Positions 8,414 through 18,164 are shown, counted from the first letter of the stretch. The stretch is DNA of 64,000 nucleotides from Lysobacter sp. Root494 (GCF_001427225.1 NZ_LMFH01000009.1:124001-188000), one strand, 5' to 3'. The notes: a model not told the origin generated them from the letters alone. Numbers and translations are program-made.

Positions 8414-11305
8414 ATGTCCCTCGCTTCGTTCAAGCGTGCCGCCCGTCCGCGCGCCGCCGTCCTCGCCGTTGCCCTGGCCACCGCAATCGGCGGCGCCGCC
8501 TTCCTGCCGCATGCCGCACAGGCCAAGGCGCCTGCCAGCGACGTCGCGATCCCATACGAAGAGTTCACGCTGCCCAACGGCCTGCGCGTGATCGTGCATA
8601 CCGACCGCAAGGCGCCGATCGTCGCGGTGAACATCTGGTACCACGTGGGCAGCAAGGACGAGCCGGCCGGTCGCAGCGGCTTCGCGCACCTGTTCGAGCA
8701 CCTGATGTTCAACGGCTCGGAGAACCATCCGGGCGAATACTTCGTGCCCTTCAAGCAGGTCGGCGTCACCGACCAGAACGGCACCACCAATACCGACCGC
8801 ACCAACTACTTCGAGAACGTGCCGACCACCGCGCTCGACATGGCGCTGTGGATGGAGTCGGACCGCATGGGCCACCTGCTCGGCGCGATCGACCAGAAGA
8901 CGCTCGACGAGCAGCGCGGCGTGGTGCAGAACGAGAAACGCCAGGGCGAGAACGAACCCTACGGCCAGGCGTTCGACGTGCTCACCGAGATCATGTATCC
9001 GGTCGGCCACCCCTATCACCACACCGTCATCGGTTCGATGAACGACCTCAACGCCGCGTCGCTGGAGGACGTGAAGAACTGGTTCCGCACCTGGTACGGC
9101 CCGAACAACGCGGTGCTGGTCCTGGCGGGCGACATCGACGCGAAGACGGCGAAGGAAAAAGTCGCGAAGTACTTCGGCGACATCCCGGCCACCCCGAGCA
9201 TGGCGCAGCCGAAGATCGATCCGTCGCCGCGCCCGGAGTCCACGCGCTCGGTGATGGACGACAAGGTGCCGCAGACCCGCATCTACCGCGTATGGAACGT
9301 CGCCGAGTACGGCGCGGCCGACCTCGACCGCCTGCAGCTGCTCGCGCAGGTGCTCGGCGGCAGCCGCAGCTCGCGCCTGGACAAGCGCCTGCTGCACCAG
9401 GACAAGCTGGTCGACAGCGTCTCCGCCGGCGCGTATTCCTCGCAGCTCGGTTCGATCTTTCTCATCATGGCCGACGTGAAGCAGGGCGTGGATGAGAAGC
9501 AGGTCGAGGCGGTGATCGACGAGGAGCTGAAGAAACTGCTCGCCGAAGGCCCGGCTGCAAGCGAACTCACCCAGGCGCGCACGATGTTCAAGGCCGGCTT
9601 CGTCCGCGGCATCGAGCGCATCGGCGGTTTCGGCGGCAAGGCCGACACGCTCGCCGAATGCGCGGTCTACACCGGCAAGCCGGACTGCTATCGCGACAGC
9701 CTCAGGAACATCGAAACCGCGACCGCCGCCGACGTGCAGGCCACCGGCCAGCGCTGGCTCGGCAAGGGCGACCACACCCTGGTGATCGAACCGGGGGCGC
9801 GCACCGCGCTGCCGGAAGAACCCGCGGTCACGCCGGCGCCGCTGACGCTGCCTCCGGTGGATTCCAAGTACAGGGCGGTGAAGAGCGACGTCGACCGCAA
9901 GGCCGGCGTGCAGGTTCCGAAGGAATTCCCGGAACTGAAATTCCCGGCGCTGCAGCGCGCGACGCTGAGCAACGGCACCACGGTGGTCCTGGCCGAACGC
10001 CATGACGTGCCGGTCGTGCAGTTCAGCTATCTCTTCGACGGCGGTTACGCCACCGACGCGGGCAGGAAGTTCGGCACCGCCAACTTCACCTTGGGCATGC
10101 TCGATGAAGGCGCGGGGCAGTACGGTGCGCTGGCGTTCGGCGACCGGGCCGAATCGCTGGGCGCGAGCCTCGGCGCCGCGGCTTCGCTGGATGGCGGCAA
10201 CGCGTATCTGTCGGCGCTGAAGGAGAACCTGGACCCGTCGCTGTCGCTGTTCGCGGACATGCTGCAGCGTCCACGCTTCGAGCAGCCGGACATGGACCGC
10301 CTGCGCGGCACCTGGCTCGCCGGCATCGCGCAGGAAAAGGCCGAACCCAACGGCGCGGCGACGCGCGTGCTGCCACCGCTGCTGTACGGCGAAGGCCATC
10401 CGTACGCGATGCCGCTCAGCGGCACCGGCACCGAGGAATCGATCAAGGCGCTAACCCGCGACGACCTGCTCGCCTATCACCGCAGCTGGGTGCGTCCGGA
10501 CGGCGCCACGCTGATCGTGGTCGGCGACACCACGCTCAAGGACATCGTGCCGTTGCTGGAAAAGCACTTTGGCAACTGGAAGGTGGAAGGTCCCAAGCCG
10601 GCCGCGTTGCAGATCCGGGCCGTGGCGCGTCCAACCCAGCCCCGCGTGTTCCTGATCGACCAGCCCGGCTCGGTGCAGGCCAACATCTACGCCGGCGAAC
10701 TGATGCCGTCGACCAAGGATCCGGACGCGATCAAGCTCGACATCGCCAGCACCGTGCTCGGCGGCGACTTCACCGCGCGCCTCAACATGAACCTGCGTGA
10801 AGACAAGCACTGGTCGTACGGCGCGCGCGCGTCGCTGCGTGATGCGCTGGGCCAGCGCCCGTGGCTGGCGGTGGCGCCGGTGCAGATCGACAAGGCATCC
10901 GAATCGATCGCCGAGATGCGCCGCGAGATCACCGAATACACCGACGGCAGCAAGCCGGCGACGCCAGCGGAAGTCGCGCGGATCCAGGCGATCAAGATCC
11001 GCAGCCTGCCGGGTGCGTACGAAACCGCCGGTTCGGTGATGAATACCATCGCGGGCATCGTCCGCTACCAGCGTCCGGACGACTACGTGTTCCAGCGCAA
11101 GGCCGAGATCGAAGCCATGGACGCGGCGAAGGTCGACGCGGCCGCAAAGGCGATCGATCCCGAGGCGCTGACGTGGGTGGTGGTCGGCGACCTCAAGCAG
11201 ATGGAAGCCAAGGTGCGCGCGCTGAACATCGGGCAGGTGAGCGTCCTCGACGCCGACGGCAAGCCGGTGGCGCCGACGGCAGCGGACGCGGCGAAGAAGA
11301 AGTGA
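8414..11305 (+). CDS. Periplasmic M16 zinc metallopeptidase (two-repeat, pitrilysin type)
   Basis: 963 residues from the ATG at 8414, with AGGAG eight bases upstream. A signal peptide ends about AAQA. The N-terminal M16 unit has the inverted zinc motif HLFEH at residues 92-96, with the downstream Glu in NEKRQGENEP. The C-terminal unit keeps the fold (LSNGTTVVLAERHDVPVVQF) but lacks the zinc motif, as is normal. The pair forms a clam-shell that degrades peptides in the periplasm. It is divergent from the SDR. A second, unlinked M16 protein lies at 22054-24882. Confidence 0.93.
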   Translation: MSLASFKRAARPRAAVLAVALATAIGGAAFLPHAAQAKAPASDVAIPYEEFTLPNGLRVIVHTDRKAPIVAVNIWYHVGSKDEPAGRSGFAHLFEHLMFNGSENHPGEYFVPFKQVGVTDQNGTTNTDRTNYFENVPTTALDMALWMESDRMGHLLGAIDQKTLDEQRGVVQNEKRQGENEPYGQAFDVLTEIMYPVGHPYHHTVIGSMNDLNAASLEDVKNWFRTWYGPNNAVLVLAGDIDAKTAKEKVAKYFGDIPATPSMAQPKIDPSPRPESTRSVMDDKVPQTRIYRVWNVAEYGAADLDRLQLLAQVLGGSRSSRLDKRLLHQDKLVDSVSAGAYSSQLGSIFLIMADVKQGVDEKQVEAVIDEELKKLLAEGPAASELTQARTMFKAGFVRGIERIGGFGGKADTLAECAVYTGKPDCYRDSLRNIETATAADVQATGQRWLGKGDHTLVIEPGARTALPEEPAVTPAPLTLPPVDSKYRAVKSDVDRKAGVQVPKEFPELKFPALQRATLSNGTTVVLAERHDVPVVQFSYLFDGGYATDAGRKFGTANFTLGMLDEGAGQYGALAFGDRAESLGASLGAAASLDGGNAYLSALKENLDPSLSLFADMLQRPRFEQPDMDRLRGTWLAGIAQEKAEPNGAATRVLPPLLYGEGHPYAMPLSGTGTEESIKALTRDDLLAYHRSWVRPDGATLIVVGDTTLKDIVPLLEKHFGNWKVEGPKPAALQIRAVARPTQPRVFLIDQPGSVQANIYAGELMPSTKDPDAIKLDIASTVLGGDFTARLNMNLREDKHWSYGARASLRDALGQRPWLAVAPVQIDKASESIAEMRREITEYTDGSKPATPAEVARIQAIKIRSLPGAYETAGSVMNTIAGIVRYQRPDDYVFQRKAEIEAMDAAKVDAAAKAIDPEALTWVVVGDLKQMEAKVRALNIGQVSVLDADGKPVAPTAADAAKKK

Positions 11306-11339
11306 TGACTCGCGAATGATGCGAGCAGCATCGTGTTGC

Positions 11340-11372
11340 CACGGGCCCGCCTTCGCGCGGGCCCGTGTGTTT
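11340..11372 (+). terminator. Intrinsic terminator after the M16 peptidase
   Basis: An 11-bp perfect stem CACGGGCCCGC / GCGGGCCCGTG with a 6-base loop sits 35 bases after the stop codon, followed by a short T-rich tail (TGTTTCC). Confidence 0.7.
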
Positions 11373-11486
11373 CCGGACGCTCGAGGCAGTGCCGCCCACC
11401 TCGACTCGCCCGGATCCGCGCGCCGCGTTTTTGCCGCATTCACGCCGGCGGGCAACAATGCAGGTCGTTGCTACCGGAGATGCCCC

Positions 11487-11807
11487 ATGCGTGCCGTCCT
11501 CGTTTCCGCCGCCGTCCTGGCCGTCGCCCTCGTTTCGGGCTGCACCTGGGTGCACATGGCGCAGGGCGCCTCCGCGGTGCGGGTCATTCCCGCCGGGGCC
11601 GCACCCTCGGGCTGTGAAATGCGCGGCGAAGTCGCGGTGTCGGTGAAGGGCAAGATCGGCTTCTACGAACGCAATCCGCTGCGGGTGCGCGAGGAACTGG
11701 AGACCCTGGCGCGCAACGAAGGCCCGGGCCTGCAGGCGGACACCGTGCAGCCGCTGACCGAGCCCAGGGAGGGCGAGCAGCGCTTCGCCGCCTATCGCTG
11801 CCGGTAG
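11487..11807 (+). CDS. DUF4156-type small lipoprotein
   Basis: 106 residues from the ATG at 11487 with CGGAG upstream. The lipobox VSGCTW marks a lipoprotein. The mature part (VRVIPAGAAPSGCEMRGEV, then LETLARNEGPGLQADTV and FAAYRC) fits the DUF4156 family, small envelope proteins with two cysteines that can pair (GCEMRG and YRCR at the end). No activity is established for the family. It stands alone between a terminator and the ole cluster. Confidence 0.75.
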   Translation: MRAVLVSAAVLAVALVSGCTWVHMAQGASAVRVIPAGAAPSGCEMRGEVAVSVKGKIGFYERNPLRVREELETLARNEGPGLQADTVQPLTEPREGEQRFAAYRCR

Positions 11808-11999
11808 GGCGGGCCCAAGCCGCCTTCAGGTTGCGTCAGAAACCGGCCGGACCTGCGCCAGCCCATGCCGAAGACCGCCTTTCGCTGCCTGAACCCTGCA
11901 TTTTCGCCACCGCTCCCGGGACTTGCGACCCACGGCCGGTGCAACCATGTCGACAAAGCGTTAATCTGACGTGCTTTTTTCGCCAAAACGGTTGCCACC

Positions 12000-13022
12000 A
12001 TGCTGTTCCAACACGTTGCCATCGCCGGCCTGGCCCATATCGACGCTCCGCGCCGGTTGACCTCCGACGAGATCCACGCCCGACTCAAGCCGACGATGGA
12101 TCGTCTGGGCATCAAGGCCAACGTGCTGCAGGACGTGGCCGGCGTGAACGAACGCCGCCTGTGGGATGGCGACATGCTGCCCTCCGACGCGGCGACGCTT
12201 GCGGGCGTCAAGGCGCTGGCCGACGCCGGCATCGATGCCGACCGCCTCGGCCTGCTGGTCAACACCTCGGTCAGCCGCGACTACCTCGAGCCGTCCACCG
12301 CCTCGATCGTGTCGGGCAACCTGCGCCTGGGCGAGCACTGCCAGAGCTTCGACATCGCCAACGCCTGCCTCGCCTTCCTCAACGGGATGGATGTGGCGAG
12401 CCGCATGATCGAGCGCGGCGAAATCGAATACGCCCTCGTGGTCGATGGCGAAACCGCCAACCTCGCCTACGAGAAGACGATGGAGCGCCTGAGCAAGGAC
12501 GGCGTCACCGCCGAACAGTTCCGTGACGAGATGGCCACGCTGACGCTGGGTTCCGGCGCCGCGGCGATGGTGCTCGCGCGCGCCGAACTCGCGCCGGGCG
12601 CGCCGCGTTACCGCGGCAGCGTCACCCGCTCGGCCACCGAGTGGAACCACCTGTGCCGCGGCGACGTCAACCACGACCGCATGGTCGCCGACGGCCGCAT
12701 GCTGATGATCGAAGGCGTGAAGCTCGGCCAGAAGACCTTCGCCGCCGCGCGCCAGGCGCTGGGCTGGGTGGTCGAGGAGCTCGACGAATTCGTCATCCAC
12801 CAGGTCAGCAAGGCGCATACGCAGGCCTTCCTCAAGGCCTTCGGCATCAACCCGAAGAAGGTCATGACCATCTTCGGCGAGCACGGCAACATCGGCCCGG
12901 CCTCGGTGCCGATCGTGCTGAGCAAGCTGCGCGAAATGGGCCGCCTGAAGAAGGGTACGCGCGTCGCGTTGCTCGGCATCGGTTCGGGCCTGAACTGCTC
13001 GATGGCGGAAGTGGTCTGGTAA
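12000..13022 (+). CDS. oleA: OleA, long-chain acyl-CoA Claisen condensing enzyme (thiolase fold)
   Basis: 340 residues, nearly collinear with Xanthomonas campestris OleA. The nucleophile is Cys123 in DIANACLAFLNGM; Glu97 (DYLEPS) reaches in from the partner subunit; His267 (VIHQVS) and Asn297 (GEHGNIGPASVP) complete the site. OleA joins two fatty acyl-CoAs head to head to give a beta-keto acid, the first step of long-chain olefin synthesis. The start at 12000 has no clear Shine-Dalgarno but matches the family N-terminus (MLFQ-V-IAGLAHIDAP). A terminator-like hairpin lies between it and oleB. Confidence 0.97.
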   Translation: MLFQHVAIAGLAHIDAPRRLTSDEIHARLKPTMDRLGIKANVLQDVAGVNERRLWDGDMLPSDAATLAGVKALADAGIDADRLGLLVNTSVSRDYLEPSTASIVSGNLRLGEHCQSFDIANACLAFLNGMDVASRMIERGEIEYALVVDGETANLAYEKTMERLSKDGVTAEQFRDEMATLTLGSGAAAMVLARAELAPGAPRYRGSVTRSATEWNHLCRGDVNHDRMVADGRMLMIEGVKLGQKTFAAARQALGWVVEELDEFVIHQVSKAHTQAFLKAFGINPKKVMTIFGEHGNIGPASVPIVLSKLREMGRLKKGTRVALLGIGSGLNCSMAEVVW

Positions 13023-13043
13023 GCGCCTGCTTCGACTCATCGC

Positions 13044-13069
13044 AAAGGGCCGGCTTGTCCGGCCCTTTT
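13044..13069 (+). terminator. Terminator-like hairpin between oleA and oleB
   Basis: A 10-bp stem AAAGGGCCGG / CCGGCCCTTT with loop CTTGT, ending in four T's, 22 bases after the oleA stop. By sequence it should end or attenuate oleA transcripts before oleB. Confidence 0.75.
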
Positions 13070-13155
13070 CATTGGCATGATCCGGTTCGCCCGGCTGCTT
13101 CGTTTGGTATGCACCGGTTCGCCCGGCCCTTCATTTCACCGGCATGTGCAACGGC

Positions 13156-14061
13156 ATGACGCGTTCCGACAAGACCTTTCCCGGCTATCCCTTCACTCCG
13201 CGGCGCTTCGAGGTGCGGCCGGGGATCGCGATGTCGTACCTGGACGAAGGTCCGCGCGATGGCGACGTGGTGGTGATGCTGCACGGCAATCCGTCGTGGA
13301 GCTATTACTGGCGCAATGTCGTTTCGGGGCTGAGTGACAGACACCGCTGCATCGTGCCGGACCACGTCGGCATGGGGTTATCCGACAAGCCCGGCGACGA
13401 TCGCTACGAATACACGCTGCAGTCGCGCGTCGACGACGTGGCCACACTGCTCGAACACCTCGGCATCACCGGCCCGATCACGCTCGCCGTCCACGACTGG
13501 GGCGGCATGATCGGCTTCGGCTGGGCGCTGTCGCATGCGGCGCAGGTGAAGCGCCTGGTGATCACCAATACCGCAGCGTTCCCGCTGCCCGCGTCGAAGC
13601 CTATGCCGTGGCAGATCGCGTTCGGCCGCGACTGGAAATTCGGTGCACTGGTCATCCGTGCCTTCAACGCGTTTTCATCGGGCGCTTCGTTCGTCGGCGT
13701 CGAGAAGAAGATGCCGCGCGACGTGCGCCGCGCCTATGTGGCGCCGTACGACTCGTGGGACAACCGGATCAGCACCGTGCGGTTCATGCAGGACATTCCG
13801 CTGGGCCCGGACGACAAGGCCTGGCCGCTATTGGAAGCAGCGGGCAAGCGCCTGCCGGAATTCGCCGATCGCCCCGCGTTCATCGGCTGGGGCTTGAAGG
13901 ATTTCGTCTTCGATCGCCATTTTCTCGACGGCTTCAGCAAGGCGCTGCCGAATGCCGAAGTGCACGCGTTCGAGGATGCGGGGCATTACGTCCTCGAAGA
14001 CAAGGCCGACGTGCTGGTGCCGGCGATCCGCCGGTTCCTGGATGCGAATCCGATCGGCTGA
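13156..14061 (+). CDS. oleB: OleB, beta-lactone decarboxylase (alpha/beta-hydrolase fold)
   Basis: 301 residues from 13156 (MTRSDKTFPGYPF); an ATG at 13144 would add four residues, and neither has a good ribosome site. It has a haloalkane-dehalogenase-like fold: oxyanion region LHGNPSWSYYWR, nucleophile Asp114 in AVHDWGGMIG, and the catalytic His in EDAGHYVLED. OleB converts the cis-beta-lactone made by OleC to a cis-olefin plus CO2 and assembles with OleC and OleD. It is close to the Xanthomonas protein over its whole length. oleC does not follow directly: ykgJ on the other strand intervenes. Confidence 0.95.
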   Translation: MTRSDKTFPGYPFTPRRFEVRPGIAMSYLDEGPRDGDVVVMLHGNPSWSYYWRNVVSGLSDRHRCIVPDHVGMGLSDKPGDDRYEYTLQSRVDDVATLLEHLGITGPITLAVHDWGGMIGFGWALSHAAQVKRLVITNTAAFPLPASKPMPWQIAFGRDWKFGALVIRAFNAFSSGASFVGVEKKMPRDVRRAYVAPYDSWDNRISTVRFMQDIPLGPDDKAWPLLEAAGKRLPEFADRPAFIGWGLKDFVFDRHFLDGFSKALPNAEVHAFEDAGHYVLEDKADVLVPAIRRFLDANPIG

Positions 14062-14084
14062 GCCTACATATTCGCTACCGATCG

Positions 14085-14232
14085 CCTCCCTCGCCCCGCT
14101 TGCGGGGAGAGGGACAGCGTCGCGCAGCGACGCAGGGTGAGGGGCCGTGGCGCAGCGAGCCGAACCAACGGCAAGAGCGCCCCTCATCCGCCCTTCGGGC
14201 ACCTTCTCCCCGCGCGCGCGGGGAAGGAAATC
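14085..14232. repeat. Dispersed palindromic repeat, type A (inverted pair)
   Basis: It occupies the gap between the ends of oleB and ykgJ. Module one is CCCTCGCCCCGCTTGCGGGG with GCAGGGTGAGGGGC; module two is CCCCTCATCCGCCCTTCGGG followed by ACCTTCTCCCCGCGCGCGCG. It is the same family as 5318-5475, with the modules in the opposite order. The long stem could also act as a bidirectional terminator for the convergent genes. Confidence 0.75.
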
Positions 14233-14259
14233 TGTTGTGCTTGCGTGAGGAAGGGGAAA

Positions 14260-14673
14260 TCAAAGTTCCGGGAGTGGATTCTTGTCGATCTCTTCGACGC
14301 CCACCCAATCCTCCGGCGTCAACACCGCCAGCCCATGCGCGATCCGCGCCTTGTCGCACTGCGCGCTCGCCTCGCCGAACTCGTACGAAGCCGGCACCAG
14401 CGCGCACACCGACGGCCTCCGGTCATGGATCGTGCAACGGCTGTAACGTCCGATCTCCGCATCCAGCGCCACGCAGCGCGGATTCGCCTGCGACGTCCCG
14501 CGCATCACGCGCTCGTGCGTGCGCAGCGATTCGGTCAGCTCGATGGGCACCTGCCCGCCGAGCGCCGGATCGGCTTCCGACCAGTGGAAGCTGACGCGGA
14601 AGAACGCGCAGCAGGCGCCGCAGGTGAGGCAGGGATGGGACACGGAAACCGCAGGAGAGAGCCGGGCGCGCAT
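14260..14673 (-). CDS. YkgJ-family cysteine-cluster protein
   Basis: 137 residues. Cysteines cluster as HPCLTCGACCAFF at the N-terminus, with later NPRCVALD, SRCTIHDRRPSVCALVP and QCDKAR, the usual spacing of the YkgJ (UPF0153) family thought to bind a zinc or iron-sulphur centre. No activity is established. It is inserted on the opposite strand between oleB and oleC, and its start lies only 50 bases from the oleC start, so the two share a short divergent promoter region. Confidence 0.88.
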   Translation of the reverse strand: MRARLSPAVSVSHPCLTCGACCAFFRVSFHWSEADPALGGQVPIELTESLRTHERVMRGTSQANPRCVALDAEIGRYSRCTIHDRRPSVCALVPASYEFGEASAQCDKARIAHGLAVLTPEDWVGVEEIDKNPLPEL

Positions 14674-14723
14674 TCTAGCCGCTGCCCCGCGGCCGGACTG
14701 CCGCTTCGGGCGACAATACGCAA

Positions 14724-16400
14724 ATGACCGAAACCGTCTGCAACATTGCCGCCTCGCTGCCGCGCCTGGCGGCCGCTTTTCCCGACCGCATTGCGATGCG
14801 CTGCCCCGGCACGCGCGGCACCGACGGCTTCGCGCGGTACGACACCACGCTGACCTACCGCGAACTCGACGCGCGCAGCGATGCGATCGCCGCCGGCCTC
14901 GCGCAACGCGACATCGCGCGCGGCACCCGCTCGGTGGTGATGGTGCGACCGACCCCCGAGTTCTTCCTGCTGATGTTCGCGCTGTTCAAGTCGGGCGCGG
15001 TGCCGGTGCTGGTCGATCCGGGCATCGACAGGCGCGCGCTGAAACAGTGTCTGGACGAAGCGCAACCTGACGCCTTCATCGGTATCCCGCTGGCGCAGTT
15101 CGCGCGCGTGCTGCTGGGCTGGGCGAAGTCGGCGCGCGTGCGCATCACCACCGGCAAGCGCGCGCTGCTCGCGGACGCGACGCTGCTGCAGGTCGAGCAC
15201 GAAGGCGCGCACGCGTTGTCGCAAACGGGCGCCACGCCGTTGGCCGACACGCAACCCGACGACGTCGCTGCGATCCTCTTCACCAGCGGTTCGACCGGCG
15301 TGCCCAAGGGCGTCGTGTACCGGCATCGCCACTTCGTCGCGCAGATCGCCATGCTGCGCGACGCGTTCGGCATCGAAGCCGGGGGTGTCGACCTGCCGAC
15401 CTTCCCGCCGTTCGCATTGTTCGATCCCGCGCTCGGTCTCACCCCGGTGATCCCCGACATGGATCCGACCAAGCCCGCACTTGCCGATCCGCGCAAACTG
15501 CACCACGCGATCGCGCAGTTCGGCGTCGACCAGCTCTTCGGCTCGCCCGCGCTGATGGGCGTGCTGGCGAAACATGGCGAACCGCTGCCGACGTTGCGCC
15601 GGGTGACCTCGGCTGGCGCGCCGGTTCCCGCTGACGTCGTCGCGCGCATGCGCGAACTGCTGCCGGCCAACGCGCAGTTCTGGACGCCGTACGGCGCGAC
15701 CGAATGCCTGCCCGTCGCCGTGATCGAAGCGCGCGAATTGCAGTCCACCCGCGCAGCGACCGAGCGCGGCGCCGGCACCTGCGTCGGCAGCCCGGTGCCG
15801 CCGAATGACGTCCGCATCATCCGCATCGATGACGGCGCGATCGAGGCGTGGTCGGATGCGCTGTGTGTGCGCAACGGCGAGGTGGGCGAGATCACCGTCG
15901 CCGGTCCGACCGCGACCGACAGTTACTTCAACCGCGAGGCGCAGACGCGCCTGGCGAAGATCCGCGAACGCCTGTCCGATGGCCGCGAGCGCATCGTCCA
16001 TCGCATGGGCGACGTCGGCTACTTCGACGCGGAAGGCCGGCTGTGGTTCTGCGGGCGCAAGTCGCATCGCGTCGAAACCGTGACCGGACCGCTGTACACC
16101 GAGCAGGTCGAACCGGTATTCAACCTACACGCGGACGTGCGCCGCACCGCGCTCGTCGGGCTGGGTGCACAGGGATCGCAGACACCAGTGCTATGCGTGG
16201 AGCTCAACGAAGGCGTGCGTCGCGGCGAATGGTCGCGTATCGAACGCGAACTGCGCGCGCTGGCCCAGGCACGCCCGCACACCGCAGGCATCGCGCACTT
16301 CCTGAGTCACCCGAAATTCCCCGTGGATATCCGCCACAACGCCAAGATCGGCCGCGAAAAGCTGGCGGCGTGGGCGCAGCAGCAAGGAGTCGGCGCATGA
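14724..16400 (+). CDS. oleC: OleC, AMP-dependent beta-lactone synthetase
   Basis: 558 residues of the ANL superfamily. The ATP P-loop is [18 protein letters not shown], the A5 motif is [11 protein letters not shown] and the hinge region is [20 protein letters not shown]. Family knowledge: OleC adenylates the beta-hydroxy acid from OleD and closes it to a beta-lactone rather than a thioester. The -10-like GACAAT lies six bases before the ATG, so the mRNA may be leaderless. Its stop overlaps the oleD start (ATGA), which means tight coupling. Confidence 0.96.
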   Translation: MTETVCNIAASLPRLAAAFPDRIAMRCPGTRGTDGFARYDTTLTYRELDARSDAIAAGLAQRDIARGTRSVVMVRPTPEFFLLMFALFKSGAVPVLVDPGIDRRALKQCLDEAQPDAFIGIPLAQFARVLLGWAKSARVRITTGKRALLADATLLQVEHEGAHALSQTGATPLADTQPDDVAAILFTSGSTGVPKGVVYRHRHFVAQIAMLRDAFGIEAGGVDLPTFPPFALFDPALGLTPVIPDMDPTKPALADPRKLHHAIAQFGVDQLFGSPALMGVLAKHGEPLPTLRRVTSAGAPVPADVVARMRELLPANAQFWTPYGATECLPVAVIEARELQSTRAATERGAGTCVGSPVPPNDVRIIRIDDGAIEAWSDALCVRNGEVGEITVAGPTATDSYFNREAQTRLAKIRERLSDGRERIVHRMGDVGYFDAEGRLWFCGRKSHRVETVTGPLYTEQVEPVFNLHADVRRTALVGLGAQGSQTPVLCVELNEGVRRGEWSRIERELRALAQARPHTAGIAHFLSHPKFPVDIRHNAKIGREKLAAWAQQQGVGA

Positions 16401-17389
16401 AGATCCTGGTCACCGGTGGCGGCGGTTTCCTCGGCCAGGCGCTCTGTCGCGGACTGCGCGCGCGCGGCCATGAAGTCGTCAGTTTCAATCGCGGCCGCTA
16501 TCCCGCGCTCGATGCCATCGGTGTACAGCAGGTGCAGGGAGATCTCGCGTTGCGCGACCCGGTGGTCGCCGCGTCGCAAGGCTGCGATGCGGTCTTCCAC
16601 AACGCGGCCAAGGCAGGCGCGTGGGGCAGTTATCGGAGCTATTACGACGCCAATGTCGCGGGCACGCGGAACGTCATCGATGCATGCCGGACGCATCGCA
16701 TCGGCAGGCTCGTCTACACCTCGACCCCCAGCGTCACCCATCGCAAGACCCATCCTGTCGAAGGCGGTACGGCCGACACCGTGCCCTACGGCGAACACCT
16801 GAAAGCACCGTATGCAGCGACCAAGCTCCTTGCGGAAAAACTCGTGCTCGCAGCGAGCGACACCGAACTCGCCACCGTCGCGCTGCGCCCGCGCCTGATC
16901 TGGGGCGTCGGCGACAACCAGTTGCTGCCGCGCCTGGTCGAACGCGCGAAGGCGGGGCGCCTGCGCTTCGTCGGCGACGGCAACAACCGCATCGACACCA
17001 CGTATGTGGACAATGCGGCACAAGCGCACTTCGACGCCTTCGAGCGTCTCGCGCCGGGGGCCGCCTGCGCAGGCCGCGCGTACTTCATCAGTAATGGCGA
17101 GCCGCGCACGGTGCGCGAGATCGTCAACGGGTTGCTGCGCGCCGCAGGTGCACCGGAAGTGGAGAAGACGATCCCGTTCGGCGTTGCATACGCCGCCGGT
17201 GCGGTGTGCGAAGGCCTGTGGCACGTGTTGCCGCTGAAGGGCGAACCGCCGATGACGCGCTTTCTTGCCGAACAGCTCAGCACGACGCATTGGTATGACA
17301 TGGCGCCCGCGCGGCGCGACCTCGGCTACGTGCCGCAGGTCAGCATCGAGGAAGGCCTGGCGCGGCTCGCGGCGGCGTACCGGAAGTGA
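16397..17389 (+). CDS. oleD: OleD, NAD(P)H-dependent 2-alkyl-3-oxoalkanoate reductase
   Basis: 330 residues from the ATG at 16397, with AAGGAG upstream inside the end of oleC. It is an extended [15 protein letters not shown] binds the nucleotide, [14 protein letters not shown] follows, and the catalytic YxxxK is YAATK. It reduces the beta-keto acid from OleA to the beta-hydroxy acid used by OleC. Order of reaction is OleA, OleD, OleC, OleB. No obvious terminator follows. Confidence 0.95.
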   Translation: MKILVTGGGGFLGQALCRGLRARGHEVVSFNRGRYPALDAIGVQQVQGDLALRDPVVAASQGCDAVFHNAAKAGAWGSYRSYYDANVAGTRNVIDACRTHRIGRLVYTSTPSVTHRKTHPVEGGTADTVPYGEHLKAPYAATKLLAEKLVLAASDTELATVALRPRLIWGVGDNQLLPRLVERAKAGRLRFVGDGNNRIDTTYVDNAAQAHFDAFERLAPGAACAGRAYFISNGEPRTVREIVNGLLRAAGAPEVEKTIPFGVAYAAGAVCEGLWHVLPLKGEPPMTRFLAEQLSTTHWYDMAPARRDLGYVPQVSIEEGLARLAAAYRK

Positions 17390-17592
17390 AGCAACGTACG
17401 GATCAACGCCAGTTTCTCCGCGTGCAGCGGACGGCCGGAACGGCTGGCCCACCAGGGCGGACAGGCCGTGACTGTGGCGCGTTATGCCGATTGCATCCGG
17501 TAACGCCGCCACGCGGCATCCTCACGGGCCGCTAAGGCACCACGCGCGAGCATCGAGGCACACATCTGGGACGCGCCGCGCCGGAGGGTCTC

Positions 17593-17772
17593 ATGCTCTA
17601 CGGTTCCGCAATTTTCCTGGTCCTTGCCGTGGTCGCGGCGGCTTTCGCGCTCTCCGGCCTGCCCACGGTTGCCAGCACGCTGGCTTGGTTCTGGTGCGCG
17701 GTCTTCCTCGGGCTCGCGCTCTCCGCGGTCTGGCGCTGGCACGACGACCACCACCATCACCACCACTGGTGA
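17593..17772 (+). CDS. Very small membrane protein with a natural hexahistidine tail (DUF1328-like)
   Basis: 59 residues. GGAGGG lies a few bases before the ATG at 17593. Two hydrophobic helices (about residues 5-22 and 28-46) are followed by WRWHDDHHHHHHW at the very end. The start MLYGSAIFLVLAVVAAAFAL parallels the DUF1328 protein 170 bases downstream ([20 protein letters not shown]), so it looks like a diverged duplicate. The tail is six consecutive His codons and could bind metal. Function unknown. Confidence 0.7.
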   Translation: MLYGSAIFLVLAVVAAAFALSGLPTVASTLAWFWCAVFLGLALSAVWRWHDDHHHHHHW

Positions 17773-17945
17773 ATACCCGCGCAGCGGGCGATACCTGGCG
17801 TGGTCGTGCGGTAAATGATCGTGCGGTCGTTGACGCCGGCATCACCCGCCTGAAGGCCGTGTAGCCAGCGATTGCAGTCGTCACTGCGTTGCGACCGCAC
17901 CTCGGCGAGCATGACCTTGCACCCGAAGGATGTAAGGAGGTCCGC

Positions 17946-18101
17946 ATGCTGCACTACGCCGTTGTCTTCTTCGTCATCGCGATCATCGCGGCCGTGCTCG
18001 GCTTCAGCGGCATTGCCGGCGCGGCGAGCAACATCGCCTGGATCCTGTTCGTCATCTTCCTGGTGCTGGGCGTCGTCTCCCTGATCCGCCGCCGTACCTG
18101 A
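17946..18101 (+). CDS. DUF1328 family small membrane protein
   Basis: 51 residues from the ATG at 17946, with a near-perfect AAGGAGGT site. Two transmembrane helices with a Gly-rich turn ([10 protein letters not shown]) and a basic C-terminus (SLIRRRT) are typical of DUF1328 (YtjA-like). The family is common in proteobacteria, often stress-linked, and without a known activity. It lies between the small His-tail protein and ubiJ. Confidence 0.88.
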   Translation: MLHYAVVFFVIAIIAAVLGFSGIAGAASNIAWILFVIFLVLGVVSLIRRRT

Positions 18102-18152
18102 CGCCTGCGATCCGCCACCCAGCGTCCTGCCGCCCGGCTGTAGGCGCGGGGC

Positions 18153-18164
18153 TACAATGCGCGC
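18153..18164 (+). promoter_or_regulatory. -10 element abutting the ubiJ start (leaderless candidate)
   Basis: TACAAT ends six bases before the ubiJ ATG (TACAAT-GCGCGC-ATG). The same spacing precedes arfB (TACAAT, 25793-25798) and, with GACAAT, oleC. Transcription starting seven bases after the box would begin on the A of the start codon. No good -35 box is seen. Confidence 0.45.

Noticed and set aside
8177..10399. Minus-strand open frame continuing upstream of the SDR gene (972 residues in all)
   Set aside because: It is antisense to the clearly homologous M16 peptidase, rich in Arg/His/Ala low-complexity sequence; only the part from 8176 down matches a protein family.
14535..16067. Minus-strand frame of 510 residues overlapping ykgJ and oleC
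   Set aside because: Antisense to oleC; no recognisable motif.
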